From: Shewanella halifaxensis HAW-EB4
GTDB lineage: Bacteria > Pseudomonadota > Gammaproteobacteria > Enterobacterales > Shewanellaceae
Direction: 5' to 3'
Length of the DNA: 64,000 nucleotides
NCBI RefSeq assembly: GCF_000019185.1
Contig: NC_010334.1
Location: forward strand, 3,472,001 to 3,536,000
In this document: positions 27,090 to 36,207 of the stretch, in pieces
Position numbering within the stretch: position 1 is the first letter of the stretch
Layout of the letters: each line of letters opens with the position of its first letter
Notes under the pieces: model-generated
Database searches by the model: none
The model's input: the letters and a program-made list of their open reading frames with translations, nothing else
What the model was told of the DNA's origin: nothing
Position numbers and translations under genes: made by a program

Positions 27090-27166
27090 ATCGCTTCCTA
27101 CTTTGGCAATGCCAGTGTTAAGGGCTATTGCAAAATGATGATTAAACTTGGCCAGATTTTTATATT

Positions 27167-27196
27167 GGCCTTAACAGCAAAACTGCTGTTAAGGCC
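27167..27196 (-). other. Intercistronic hairpin between thiolase and mmsA
   Basis: A perfect 13-bp inverted repeat (GGCCTTAACAGCA) with a 4-nt loop lies 78 bp upstream of the mmsA start. No T-run follows on the minus strand, so it is more likely an mRNA processing or stability element than a terminator. Confidence 0.7.
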
Positions 27197-27266
27197 ATGG
27201 TCCTAAGTTCAATCCTGTCTTGTTGAATACTGTGGTTTGTCTTGCATTTATCTTTACCAAGGAGGC

Positions 27267-28457
27267 TTATAGCTCAATCGCCATCGCTGTTGCTTCACCA
27301 CCGCCAATACAAAGTGATGCCACGCCGCGCTTAAGACCGCGGGCTTTTAGGGCATAAATCAAGGTGACGAGTAAACGTGCGCCCGAGCAGCCAATGGGAT
27401 GCCCAAGCGCGCAGGCGCCACCATTAACATTAACCTTGTTGGCGTCGAGTCCAAGCTCGGAAATAGCCAACATGGTCACCATGGCGAAGGCTTCGTTGAT
27501 CTCATAAAGGTCCACCTCATCCTTACTCCAGCTCACTTTTTCGAGCAGCTTATTCATAGCCGCCACTGGCGCGGTGGTAAACATCGACGGCTCTTGCGCG
27601 TGGGTGGCGTGACCTTTAATGGTGGCTAGCACATCAAGCCCTAAGTCATTTGCTTGCTCGCGGCTCATTAGCATCAGTGCGGCTGCGCCATCGGAGATTG
27701 AGCTTGAGTTGGCGGCGGTAATCGTGCCGTTTTTAGCAAAGGCTGGTCGCAGGGTAGGAATTTTATCTGGGCGCGCATTACCGGGTTGCTCATCGGTATC
27801 GACTACGGTATCACCGCGGCGATTCGACACGGTGACAGGGGTGATCTCATCGCTAAATGCTCCCGATTCGATAGCGGCATTGGCTTTTTCGAGTGAGCTC
27901 AATGCAAAACTGTCCATCTGCTCACGGGTTAGTTTAAAGTCGTTGGCGGTGTCTTGTGCAAATGTCCCCATGGCGCCGCCAGTGTAGGCATCTTCGAGAC
28001 CGTCGAGGAACATATGATCCATCACCTTGCCATGTCCCATGCGCATGCCACTGCGGGCCTTATCTAACAAGTAAGGCGCTTGGCTCATGCTTTCCATACC
28101 ACCGGCAATCACAATATTTGCACTACCCGCTTTAATTAAATCATGAGCTAGCATCACGGTTTTCATTCCCGAGCCACACACCTTATTAACCGTGGTTGCA
28201 GCTACCGATAGTGGCAACTCAGCGCCTAATGTGGCTTGCCTTGCTGGCGCCTGACCTAAGCCTGCCGGCAGTACACAACCCATCAAGACTTCGTCGATCT
28301 GTTCGCCTGCAAGATCTGTTTGTTGCATCAAGCCCTTAATCGCCGTTGCTGCTAATGTTGGTGAGGCCACAGTGGACAATGCACCTTGAAATCCCCCCAT
28401 TGGGGTGCGCTTTGCCGCAACAATAACAATATCTTGGTTTGACTGAACTGAACTCAT
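27267..28457 (-). CDS. Acetyl-CoA C-acyltransferase (thiolase), first gene of the ivd/mms operon
   Basis: This 396-residue thiolase has active-site Cys94 in VNKVCGSGMKT, the His in NEAFA-type block YEINEAFAMV, GHPIGCSGARLLVTL, and a C-terminal Cys in CIGGGEATAM. In this cluster it probably cleaves 2-methylacetoacetyl-CoA to propionyl-CoA and acetyl-CoA at the end of isoleucine degradation; acetoacetyl-CoA thiolase activity is also plausible. It is the promoter-proximal gene, with a LiuR-like box about 150 bp upstream. Confidence 0.94.
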   Translation of the reverse strand: MSSVQSNQDIVIVAAKRTPMGGFQGALSTVASPTLAATAIKGLMQQTDLAGEQIDEVLMGCVLPAGLGQAPARQATLGAELPLSVAATTVNKVCGSGMKTVMLAHDLIKAGSANIVIAGGMESMSQAPYLLDKARSGMRMGHGKVMDHMFLDGLEDAYTGGAMGTFAQDTANDFKLTREQMDSFALSSLEKANAAIESGAFSDEITPVTVSNRRGDTVVDTDEQPGNARPDKIPTLRPAFAKNGTITAANSSSISDGAAALMLMSREQANDLGLDVLATIKGHATHAQEPSMFTTAPVAAMNKLLEKVSWSKDEVDLYEINEAFAMVTMLAISELGLDANKVNVNGGACALGHPIGCSGARLLVTLIYALKARGLKRGVASLCIGGGEATAMAIEL

Positions 28458-28954
28458 AGTAACTCCGGTAATATGCTAGTTAACCTTTATTAGAAGTAGT
28501 CCAAAGCCGCTCTCGCTGTAGGGTTCAGCAACTTTGCTTATTGACTGTTCTCAGGCTATCGCCTAGCTAACATAAGTGTGATCTTGCTCAACATTCACCA
28601 CTCTGACGTTTACGCGAACGTAAAGCAAGCGCTTATTGGTCAAATTTATACCAAAGTTTAGGGTTGAGATGTCACAAAGGATTTACACAAAGGCGCAAAC
28701 TCAAGAGCAATAAATTAACGCGTGGTAACTCGATATTGAAACTCTGAAATGAAGGAGGAACAGAAAGCTGCGACAGAAAATGATTAAACCTCAACCAATC
28801 AATAAATAAATAAATACTTTATACAACATTGTTAAATAATGATATAAATGCAAAAGGAAGTTGCTAACTGTTAGTTTGCTAATTGAGAAAGCAGTAGCTC
28901 AGTGATAACAATTAATACGAGTCAGCAGCAGAACTCAACATCAAGGACTGATAA
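28458..28954. promoter_or_regulatory. Divergent control region, ivd/mms operon and LuxR gene
   Basis: About 500 bp separate the thiolase start from the LuxR regulator start. The thiolase side contains the LiuR-like box at 28605-28625. The LuxR side is A/T-rich (about 28795-28860). No small gene was seen. Confidence 0.5.
28605..28625 (-). promoter_or_regulatory. Candidate LiuR operator of the ivd/mms operon
   Basis: Read on the minus strand, the 21-bp site is CTTTACGTTCG then CGTAAACGTC. It matches the site in front of liuR (55645-55665) at 17 of 21 positions and has the TTTACG...CGTAAA dyad. MerR-family LiuR is known to control both branched-chain degradation clusters in Shewanella; the site itself is my inference. 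Confidence 0.7.
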
Positions 28955-29626
28955 GTGAAAAGCCTTAAAAGACAGACCGTATTTATTGTGTCTGGAAATA
29001 CACCATGGGCAGAGGTTGCAGTTGCCAGCCTTGCCACCACATTTGAATGCTACTCATTTAAGATTGAAACATCCGTTGAAAGGCTATGGGAATTACCACA
29101 AGACACCTTAGTGGTGTTTGATAAATCGAGCCTTGGAAACCCATCATCATTGTGTATCTCTCCCTCTGAACGAGGAGGTAAATGGCTGATAGTCAATGGC
29201 GATTCGATTGATGAACAGAGTGTAGCGGGAACTATTGCGCTTGGTTTCTCTGGCTTAATCATCTTACCTTTTACCCTAGAAATGCTTCCAAGAGCGCTGC
29301 GTACCATTGTATCAGGCCAGTTATGGTTCAGCCGAGAAGCCATGTCACAGACCCTAAAACATCTGGTCAGTTCGGCTGGAACGACTCACCACTCAGTGAA
29401 CATATTAGGGGCGAAATACACCCTTTCCTGCCGAGAGCAACAAGTGTTTTTGCATCTTTTGCATGGCAAAAGCAATAAAGATATTGCGTCGCAACTGCAC
29501 CTCAGTCTCAGTACAGTTAAGTGCCATGTTTCTAGCATTTTATTAAAAACGGGGAAACGCAGCAGGAGTCAAATAAACATGTTGTTAATGGATGCAGAAA
29601 ATAATAGCCAAACTAGAGTTAATTAA
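28955..29626 (+). CDS. LuxR/CsgD-like transcriptional regulator
   Basis: This 223-residue protein starts with GTG, 7 bases after AAGGA. The C-terminal LuxR helix-turn-helix is clear (LSCREQQVFLHLLHGKSNKD, then IASQLHLSLSTVKCHVSSIL). The N-terminal 130 residues look like a degenerate receiver domain, as in CsgD, with no clear phospho-acceptor motif. It sits directly upstream of the fimbrial genes on the same strand and probably controls them. Confidence 0.88.
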   Translation: MKSLKRQTVFIVSGNTPWAEVAVASLATTFECYSFKIETSVERLWELPQDTLVVFDKSSLGNPSSLCISPSERGGKWLIVNGDSIDEQSVAGTIALGFSGLIILPFTLEMLPRALRTIVSGQLWFSREAMSQTLKHLVSSAGTTHHSVNILGAKYTLSCREQQVFLHLLHGKSNKDIASQLHLSLSTVKCHVSSILLKTGKRSRSQINMLLMDAENNSQTRVN

Positions 29627-29808
29627 AGAAAAACTTATATTAAATATCGAAAGCGTCTAAATTAGTTAATTAACTACGCACTCGTTAAATAGGTCTAAAT
29701 TAGTTCTTAATATGACAACTAACTAGCCTAATGGTCGATATAAAAATTAACCCTAAATATATACATTTTGTTCGTCCAAGAATAATTAATAACCCTTCGG
29801 AGAATAAT

Positions 29809-30336
29809 ATGAAAACTTTAGTTGGTGGTGTAGCAGTAGCTTTACTTTTTTCTGCTGGTGTGGCAGCAAATAATTGGTCAAGCAACCCTGATGAACACAC
29901 AAACGGCGCAACTCAATTTAATGTAAACCTAACGGGCGAAATTCCACAACGTTGTTATATGCATTCAACACAAGATCGCTCAATTGAACTAGATGTAAAA
30001 ACACCTTATGAAGCTGCGAGCGAATTCAAGTTTCAGGCATGGTGCAATAACGACAATTCGAAAGGTACGTTAGTTGTTGGAGCACAAGCATTTAAAAACA
30101 GCAATGGTATCGATGTAATCCCTCTTGAAGTCACATTTAATGGTACTTCTGGCACTATTGATGCGGAAAACAATGCCAATAACAGTCATGCAATTGAAGT
30201 AGGAATGGATGTAAGTAATAGCACTGAAGGCTATTTGAGTGCGAATAATGTTTTAAAAATTAAACCCGTTATTACTGGATGGGAAAAAGCTGGCGATTAT
30301 AAAACATCAATGTATGTTTCACTTTATCCAAGATAG
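29809..30336 (+). CDS. Putative major fimbrial subunit
   Basis: This 175-residue protein has a signal peptide ending near AGVAA (residue 20). I used the ATG at 29809, 8 bases after GGAG; the frame extends upstream to 29731 but without a signal peptide. The mature part is rich in Asn, Thr and Ser. It has two Cys (49 and 79) that could form the pilin disulfide, and it ends in an alternating beta-strand pattern (KTSMYVSLYPR). Identification rests on being first in a chaperone-usher operon; sequence similarity to known pilins is not obvious. Confidence 0.72.
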   Translation: MKTLVGGVAVALLFSAGVAANNWSSNPDEHTNGATQFNVNLTGEIPQRCYMHSTQDRSIELDVKTPYEAASEFKFQAWCNNDNSKGTLVVGAQAFKNSNGIDVIPLEVTFNGTSGTIDAENNANNSHAIEVGMDVSNSTEGYLSANNVLKIKPVITGWEKAGDYKTSMYVSLYPR

Positions 30337-30371
30337 ATGTTCATTATTTTGTAGTGATATTTTATCGAAAT

Positions 30372-30390
30372 TGGGGCCCTTTAGGCCCCA
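30372..30390 (+). other. Intercistronic hairpin after the major subunit gene
   Basis: TGGGGCC-CTTTA-GGCCCCA forms a 7-bp GC-rich stem with no T-run, between the subunit and chaperone genes. Such hairpins often make the pilin mRNA more abundant than the downstream assembly genes. Confidence 0.6.
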
Positions 30391-30401
30391 CTTGAGGACT
30401 T

Positions 30402-31100
30402 ATGCGGATATTTATATTCATATTACACATACTTTTACTCTTTCCACCTATGGCACATGCATTTGAGCTATTCCCGATGGTGACTTTTTTTTCGCCTCAA
30501 GGAAGTAAAAGTGAGCAGTTCTTTCAAGTTAACAACACCACTGAACAACCCTTACCTTTAGAGGTTTTTGTTAGACAAAGACATATAGCGAATGACAACC
30601 TCGAACAGCTTACCGAAACAGAAGATTTTTTTGTATTTCCTCCGCAAGTGCTTATTCCACCTAAAAGCACCCAGATGGTCAAAGTTAAGTATATCGGCAA
30701 CTTAGTCGATACATCTCAATCTTATCGCGTTGTATTTAGTCAGCTGCCTATCAAAGATGACGTGAAAGAAAGCAGCATAAAAATGTTATTTCAGATTGGT
30801 GCCTTAGTGTTTGTGTCACCAACGAATGTGTCTAACACTATGAGTGCAGACATCACCTATCAAGACAATCACCCCGCTTCAATGGAGTTAGCTAACACAG
30901 GTGATGGCGTTATCATTATCCCCCAGCTGTCTTTTAACGTAAAAAGCGATCATGCAAATCACAATTGGAAATGGCAGGATATTCAACACCTATTAAATCA
31001 ACAGTATTTGGTGCCAGGAGAATCGGTCAACATTGCGATTGATACTTTACTTTCGCCTAAAGATAGTCAAGCAAAGGTGGATATAAAGGAAAATCGGTGA
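30402..31100 (+). CDS. Periplasmic fimbrial chaperone
   Basis: This 232-residue protein has a signal peptide (MRIFIFILHILLLFPPMAHA) and two Ig-like domains of the PapD type. Visible features are FFVFPPQVLIPPKSTQMVKV near 75-95, the chaperone hallmark before the G1 strand, and QSYRVVFSQLPI near 108. It binds subunits by donor-strand complementation and delivers them to the usher. It lies 65 bp after the subunit gene, and its stop overlaps the usher start (GTGA). Confidence 0.87.
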   Translation: MRIFIFILHILLLFPPMAHAFELFPMVTFFSPQGSKSEQFFQVNNTTEQPLPLEVFVRQRHIANDNLEQLTETEDFFVFPPQVLIPPKSTQMVKVKYIGNLVDTSQSYRVVFSQLPIKDDVKESSIKMLFQIGALVFVSPTNVSNTMSADITYQDNHPASMELANTGDGVIIIPQLSFNVKSDHANHNWKWQDIQHLLNQQYLVPGESVNIAIDTLLSPKDSQAKVDIKENR

Positions 31101-33547
31101 CAAACGTTAAAGCACTGCAACTATGGCTAAGTTTGTCATTAGCATTGCTTCTACCTATACAGACCTATGCGATGAGTTTCTCATTACCCCTCGAAATAGA
31201 CGGTCAAGTGTTAGGGACTATCCCCGTCAATCTAAATGGCTCTGACGTCGAATCAGTTTCATTTAGTTCTCTAAAATCAATACTTGGCCCCCGCATATCC
31301 GATAATATTTGGCAGGATTTATCGCTGGGTAACGTAAGCATGCAAGGCACCAATCAGATGGTACCTCTTACCGTCTTAGCACAAAAAGGATTAGATTTAA
31401 GCTTTAACCCGTCAACCTTGACCTTAGATCTTGAGATTGATCCAGAAGCTTTTGGACAATTCGACGTTGACTTTAATAACCAGTTTAATGCTTTTGTGCC
31501 ATCTCAAAGCGGCACATTTAGTTGGTTGAACAGCATTAACTTTACTCATAGTGAAAACTGGGAGTCTACGACAAATAGTCGCTTCTCTACAGCTGACTGG
31601 CTGGCGCAGATGAACTTTGGTGGCGCAAACGGGATAAATATCACTTTGGCAAACCACCTTGAAGCCAATGATAGCGAAACAAATTTACTTCGCGGAGAAT
31701 GGACTGCTTTTTACGATAGACCTAGCGCTCCATTTAGATTAGCAATGGGCGATGTTGAGTCAGGTTCCAGTGTTGCAGGCCACTTATCAGGTACCAGTAT
31801 GGGAGGTCTATCGATAAAAAGTGATTATGCAGAACTTCAGCCAGAAAGAATAATAGGCCCTAATAATAGTCAGGAGTTAATCCTTAAAGAAAGTGCTGAA
31901 GTTGAAATTACCGTAAATGGACAAATCATATTCAGTGGTCGGCAAGAGGCTGGGCGATTTAACCTTAATAATTTACCAATGACCAACGGTGCGAATGACA
32001 TTATCGTTAATGTCACCTATCTGTCAGGAAAATCAGAACGGTTTGTATTTAGCCAATTCTACAATAACAAACTACTGAACAAAGATATGTTAAATTTCGG
32101 CGTTACCGCTGGTGCGCCGTCTATCTATGCTGAGAATGGCGTTGAATATTTAGATACTTGGACGGTAATCGGATTTACCGAGTATGGAGTGTCATCTTGG
32201 TTAACCCTTGGGGCAAATGCCGCTATCGCACAATATGGCCAAATATTAGGTGCAACGGCAACATTAGGGACTTCTTGGGGTAACCTTTCTAGTCGTGTCT
32301 CTTTTAGCAATTTAGAAGATACAGGCATGGGTAATATAGTATCTTTCACATTTGAAAGCACGGTTGCAGGTAACTCTAATAATGCGCCAAACCTTAGATT
32401 AAGTGCTGATTTTTCAGATACATTTACTTCAAGCCCTTGGGATAAAGACATATTAGCCACGTCCTATGAACGCTACTTGGCCAACTATGTCTGGATATTC
32501 AATAACGCATGGGATACTACAATTTCAGGCTCTTACTATAAAGATACCCATGATGTTGAGCAAAGTAACTTATCAATGACTTTGAACTGGAGAATGGGTG
32601 ACTGGACCGTAGGGACTGGCGCTAACTATAACGACACTGACACCTATGAAAATGCAGATATTGAGTATTTTGTAACTCTGGATTGGAGGCGATCAAATAC
32701 TCAAAATAAAGTGAACCTAGCCGCTAACTACAATAGTGCTAATAATTACGCTCGACTAGAGGCAAGTAAAACAAGTAGCGACAGAGTCGGCAGCATTGGC
32801 TACCGAGCACAAGCGGAATATGAAGACGGACGAGATAGCCAAAATGCTCAGTTCGATTACACTGCAAACCGGCTTAGGGTCGAATTAGAAGTAGAGCGAA
32901 ATAACAGCAATGCAAGTATCGATAACGATGCCTCCTATTCGGCTTCAATCAGAGGTAATACTGCTATTGGTATTGTTGATGGTCAAGTAGGCTGGGGACG
33001 CGCACAAGACGGTCCATTTATTATCTCAAAGCTACACCCATCATTGCCACAACAGCAAGTCATGTTAGGTATAGACCAAAAGCAGAACTACGAAGCCTCT
33101 GGTACTTCCATGATAGGAGCCCTTCTACCCCTAGAGGTCGCTTATGTTAGCAATGTTGTTGACCTCAATGTGCCTGATGCACCAATTGGCTATGACTGGG
33201 GGGAAAGCCGATTAACAGTCTCTCCTGGGGCCGCCACTGGTCACTACTTCATGATAGGTTCAAATAGCTCATACACCGCCAAGGGTGTGTTAAATGCAAG
33301 CAATGGTGAGGCTATATCATACCTGCAAGGCACAATTACAGGTGAAGGGATAACCTTACCTTTCTTTACCAATAAGTCTGGTCGGTTCTATATCCAAGGG
33401 ATAGGCCCAGGCGAGTACATCATTACTATTTTGAGTGAAAGTTATCAGCCCATCTCTCTAGTCATAGAGCAGGTCGATAGCCATTTAATCGATCTCGGCA
33501 CACTCAAAATCACGTGTATTAAGGAGAACTGCGATGAAAGTTTATAA
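31097..33547 (+). CDS. Outer-membrane fimbrial usher
   Basis: This 816-residue protein starts at a GTG overlapping the chaperone stop. It has a signal peptide ending near TYA, an N-terminal chaperone-binding domain, a long beta-barrel region rich in alternating aromatic and polar residues with the plug domain (VEITVNGQIIFSGRQEAGRF near 270), and a C-terminal domain with carboxypeptidase-regulatory-like folds (GRFYIQGIGPGEYIITI). It secretes and assembles subunits. The domain style suggests an archaic or alternate-class usher, but I cannot assign the clade firmly. Confidence 0.88.
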   Translation: MTNVKALQLWLSLSLALLLPIQTYAMSFSLPLEIDGQVLGTIPVNLNGSDVESVSFSSLKSILGPRISDNIWQDLSLGNVSMQGTNQMVPLTVLAQKGLDLSFNPSTLTLDLEIDPEAFGQFDVDFNNQFNAFVPSQSGTFSWLNSINFTHSENWESTTNSRFSTADWLAQMNFGGANGINITLANHLEANDSETNLLRGEWTAFYDRPSAPFRLAMGDVESGSSVAGHLSGTSMGGLSIKSDYAELQPERIIGPNNSQELILKESAEVEITVNGQIIFSGRQEAGRFNLNNLPMTNGANDIIVNVTYLSGKSERFVFSQFYNNKLLNKDMLNFGVTAGAPSIYAENGVEYLDTWTVIGFTEYGVSSWLTLGANAAIAQYGQILGATATLGTSWGNLSSRVSFSNLEDTGMGNIVSFTFESTVAGNSNNAPNLRLSADFSDTFTSSPWDKDILATSYERYLANYVWIFNNAWDTTISGSYYKDTHDVEQSNLSMTLNWRMGDWTVGTGANYNDTDTYENADIEYFVTLDWRRSNTQNKVNLAANYNSANNYARLEASKTSSDRVGSIGYRAQAEYEDGRDSQNAQFDYTANRLRVELEVERNNSNASIDNDASYSASIRGNTAIGIVDGQVGWGRAQDGPFIISKLHPSLPQQQVMLGIDQKQNYEASGTSMIGALLPLEVAYVSNVVDLNVPDAPIGYDWGESRLTVSPGAATGHYFMIGSNSSYTAKGVLNASNGEAISYLQGTITGEGITLPFFTNKSGRFYIQGIGPGEYIITILSESYQPISLVIEQVDSHLIDLGTLKITCIKENCDESL

Positions 33548-34433
33548 CTTCAAAAATGAGGTCTTAATGCTGGCGATATTTTGCATTGTTTTTGCTAATT
33601 TATCTCATGCAAAATCCGAAGAGGAAGCTGCTATTTGTGATGGTAACTGGCATATTGAATTAAAAACACAATCCTCAACTTCGGAAAAAAAAGGCCAACG
33701 AGGGGTGTGGATCCCTGGTACGATTTATCTTGATAGAGCACTTTCACAATGTGTTAAAGAAATTGTGATAAAACAGCCTCAAGGGGGTGAACCTCTGCTA
33801 CGAGGAACGACTTCAGTGCATAGGTACGAATTAAAAAACACATCTCGCCAGTCAATTAATACGACTGGTCGAAATAACTATATATTACCGGTTTTAGGTC
33901 AACGGAAAATTAATCTGTGGGCCTATATCCCAAGCGGTAAAGACTTTTACCCGGGCTCATACCAAGGCATATTGGATATTGAACTAAAGAGCGACATCAA
34001 TACCATCATATCGACAAATAATTACTCTTTTAACTTTCAAGTGGAACCTTATGTTCGAGCCAAAATTGCAAATAGCAAAGACAGCTGGTTACCAGCAACG
34101 GGGACATCGATAAGGGTTCATTTAGGCAATTTAACCCAAAAGAACCGCAAGGAGTTGCCACTTTTTATTGAAAGTAATAGCTACGTCGGTATATCTATGT
34201 CGTCTTTAAACAACGGTTACCTAGTTAACCTAACCAATAAGAAAAACAAAGTTCCCTATCAACTCCTATTTCGAGGTCAACAAGTCAATTTACTTAACGA
34301 AGCAGAGTTCAACATTAATAACCGTCTTTTGAATGGTCAAAAAATGTCAATCTTGTTTCAGAATACGCCAATGCCTTTTGCCCGAGCCGGTTATTATGAA
34401 GATATAATTACAATTAACTTGTTTGCGAAATGA
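33534..34433 (+). CDS. Putative fimbrial tip adhesin or minor subunit
   Basis: This 299-residue protein has an N-terminal signal peptide (LAIFCIVFANLSHA) and no cytoplasmic features. Its start overlaps the end of the usher gene by 14 bp. It is predicted to be beta-rich in two halves, with two Cys near the N-terminus (CDGNWHIEL and LSQCVKEIVI). It is about twice the length of the major subunit and last in the operon, the usual position for a two-domain tip adhesin. The binding target is unknown. Confidence 0.7.
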   Translation: MKVYNFKNEVLMLAIFCIVFANLSHAKSEEEAAICDGNWHIELKTQSSTSEKKGQRGVWIPGTIYLDRALSQCVKEIVIKQPQGGEPLLRGTTSVHRYELKNTSRQSINTTGRNNYILPVLGQRKINLWAYIPSGKDFYPGSYQGILDIELKSDINTIISTNNYSFNFQVEPYVRAKIANSKDSWLPATGTSIRVHLGNLTQKNRKELPLFIESNSYVGISMSSLNNGYLVNLTNKKNKVPYQLLFRGQQVNLLNEAEFNINNRLLNGQKMSILFQNTPMPFARAGYYEDIITINLFAK

Positions 34434-34502
34434 CTTATGATGACTCTTGCATTTTAATTCTATGCTAATCACCTATCGATGAGTCTCTACAAATAAAGGT
34501 AC

Positions 34503-34542
34503 ATAAAATGCCAGTACTCATTAGAGTATTCTGGCATTTTAT
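34503..34542. terminator. Bidirectional terminator, fimbrial operon / metA
   Basis: A 12-bp perfect stem (ATAAAATGCCAG / CTGGCATTTTAT), extended by GTATT/GAGTA-like pairing, lies between the convergent fimbrial and metA genes, with A/T runs on both sides. Confidence 0.85.
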
Positions 34543-34572
34543 GCAACTAACAGCGATTTACTCCACTGGTTA

Positions 34573-35511
34573 TTATGTTCCCCAAGGGGTTATCCCCGTC
34601 ATATCATCGAGATTATATGGCGTCAGCTGGTAGACATAATAGTTAAGCCAATTACTCACCAGTAGACTGCCATGACTGTGCCAACGGGCAATGGGCGCTT
34701 GCAGTGGATCATTGTTGGTAAAGTAATTTTGCGGCACTTCAGGCGCTAAACCTTGCTCAAGATCGCGGTAATACTCATCTTTTAAGGTCGATTTTTGATA
34801 CTCGGGATGCCCCATCACAAACAGGTTACGATTGTTTTTGCAGAGCACCATATAGGCACCTGCTGTCTCTGACTCGGTCAACACCTGAAGCTCTGGGTGC
34901 GCCTTTAGCTTATCGATATCCATCTCGGCAAAACGCGAATGCGGTGCAAAAAATTCATCATCGAAGCCACGCAACAAGGGATAGTGCTCAGAGGTGCGCT
35001 TATGGGTAAACACCCCTGAGCGCTTAGTTGTCAGCAGTGATCGGTTTAGACCGAATAGATGATACAGCGCCGCATGAGCCGCCCAACATAGGAAGAGCAC
35101 CGAGGTGACATGCTGCTGTGACCAATCGATGATTTCACGGATATGATCCCAGTATAACACCTCTTCAAACTCTATCTGCCCAAGCGGCGCGCCAGTAATA
35201 ATTAAACCGTCATAGTTTTTCTGCCGTACCTGCTCAAAATCTCGATAGAAATTGTTCATATGATCAATAGAGGTATGCTTTGAAGCTTTATCGTGAATTC
35301 GTAGCAGATCCACATCGACTTGCAGAGGGGTATTACCTAAGAGGCGTAGCAGTTGGGTTTCGGTCTCAATCTTATTGGGCATTAAATTAAGGATTAATAC
35401 CTTCATTGGACGAATATCTTGATTCGCCGCCCGAGTCTCGGACATGACAAAGATATTCTCTGACTCCAGGATCTCTGCAGCGGGCAGATCATCGGGGATT
35501 TTAACCGGCAT
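34573..35511 (-). CDS. metA: Homoserine O-acyltransferase MetA
   Basis: This 312-residue cytoplasmic enzyme acylates homoserine, the first committed step of methionine synthesis. The nucleophile is Cys142 in FLCWAAHAALYHLFG. The other family blocks are LMPNKIETETQLLRLLGN (43-60), TGAPLG near 106, GVFTHKR, and MGHPEYQ with its His. It lies 76 bp after a YbaY-like lipoprotein gene whose upstream region has MetJ-like boxes. Succinyl versus acetyl specificity cannot be decided by eye. Confidence 0.96.
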   Translation of the reverse strand: MPVKIPDDLPAAEILESENIFVMSETRAANQDIRPMKVLILNLMPNKIETETQLLRLLGNTPLQVDVDLLRIHDKASKHTSIDHMNNFYRDFEQVRQKNYDGLIITGAPLGQIEFEEVLYWDHIREIIDWSQQHVTSVLFLCWAAHAALYHLFGLNRSLLTTKRSGVFTHKRTSEHYPLLRGFDDEFFAPHSRFAEMDIDKLKAHPELQVLTESETAGAYMVLCKNNRNLFVMGHPEYQKSTLKDEYYRDLEQGLAPEVPQNYFTNNDPLQAPIARWHSHGSLLVSNWLNYYVYQLTPYNLDDMTGITPWGT

Positions 35512-35587
35512 AACGCGCCTCTTTATTCTAATTATGTAACCTATCAGAAAGAGACGCGCCAGCTAGACTAACTCACAGCTAATTTAG

Positions 35588-35989
35588 TTAACGTGCCACC
35601 CTCTGTACTAATACAGACATTGGCTCACTCGAGTCCAGATCGATTCGGTAAGCCTGGGTATTAATAAACATCAATTTATCATCTAGCGTGATACGTGCAC
35701 CTATGTTGTAGGTGTGGCCATCTTCAAATTGATCTCTATTAATTAAAAACTGGAATGGGATTGGGGTACTGACATCATTACGCTCAAACTCTGCAATCAC
35801 TTCAGCAGGTGCATCCATTCGCGACACATCTTGAACCTGAACGCTGATCACCGCGTCTTCGGGTAGCGCGATTCGCTCCTTGTACCAAACCTCACCATGG
35901 ATCTCCACCACAGCATTGGATGTTGCACAACCAGTCAACATGCTTGCTGCTACCGCTAAAGGTAATAAAGGCTTAAACCACTGTTTCAT
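35588..35989 (-). CDS. YbaY-family lipoprotein
   Basis: This 133-residue protein has a lipobox LTGC (Cys at 21, Ala at +2, predicting the outer membrane). The YbaY-type single domain follows: VVEIHGEVWYKERIALPEDA, PFQFLINRDQF, YNIGARITLDDKLMFINTQAY. Its function is not known. A second family member lies at 47315-47716. Its position directly upstream of metA, behind MetJ-like boxes, suggests the two share a transcript. Confidence 0.85.
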   Translation of the reverse strand: MKQWFKPLLPLAVAASMLTGCATSNAVVEIHGEVWYKERIALPEDAVISVQVQDVSRMDAPAEVIAEFERNDVSTPIPFQFLINRDQFEDGHTYNIGARITLDDKLMFINTQAYRIDLDSSEPMSVLVQRVAR

Positions 35990-36013
35990 ATTTACGCTCC
36001 TAATAATACATTA

Positions 36014-36037
36014 AGACATCTGGAAGTCTATATGTCC
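36014..36037 (-). promoter_or_regulatory. Candidate MetJ operator (three tandem met boxes)
   Basis: Three adjacent octamers, AGACATCT, GGAAGTCT and ATATGTCC, match the met box AGACGTCT at 7, 6 and 5 positions. They lie 25 bp upstream of the YbaY-like lipoprotein start and thus in front of the likely lipoprotein-metA transcript. MetJ represses by cooperative binding to tandem 8-bp boxes. Confidence 0.65.
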
Positions 36038-36207
36038 GTACTTAAATTTTATATCAGTTAATCGAAAAAGTCTGTTAACTATCCACCGATAACTGCTGTT
36101 AAAGAATAGGTATTCTCACAATGCTTGTCACAGCAACAGACAATTAATCTTGTTCTAATACACTTATCTTTCTATGATAAGTTACCTATTCGAAGTCGAA
36201 TACCCAT

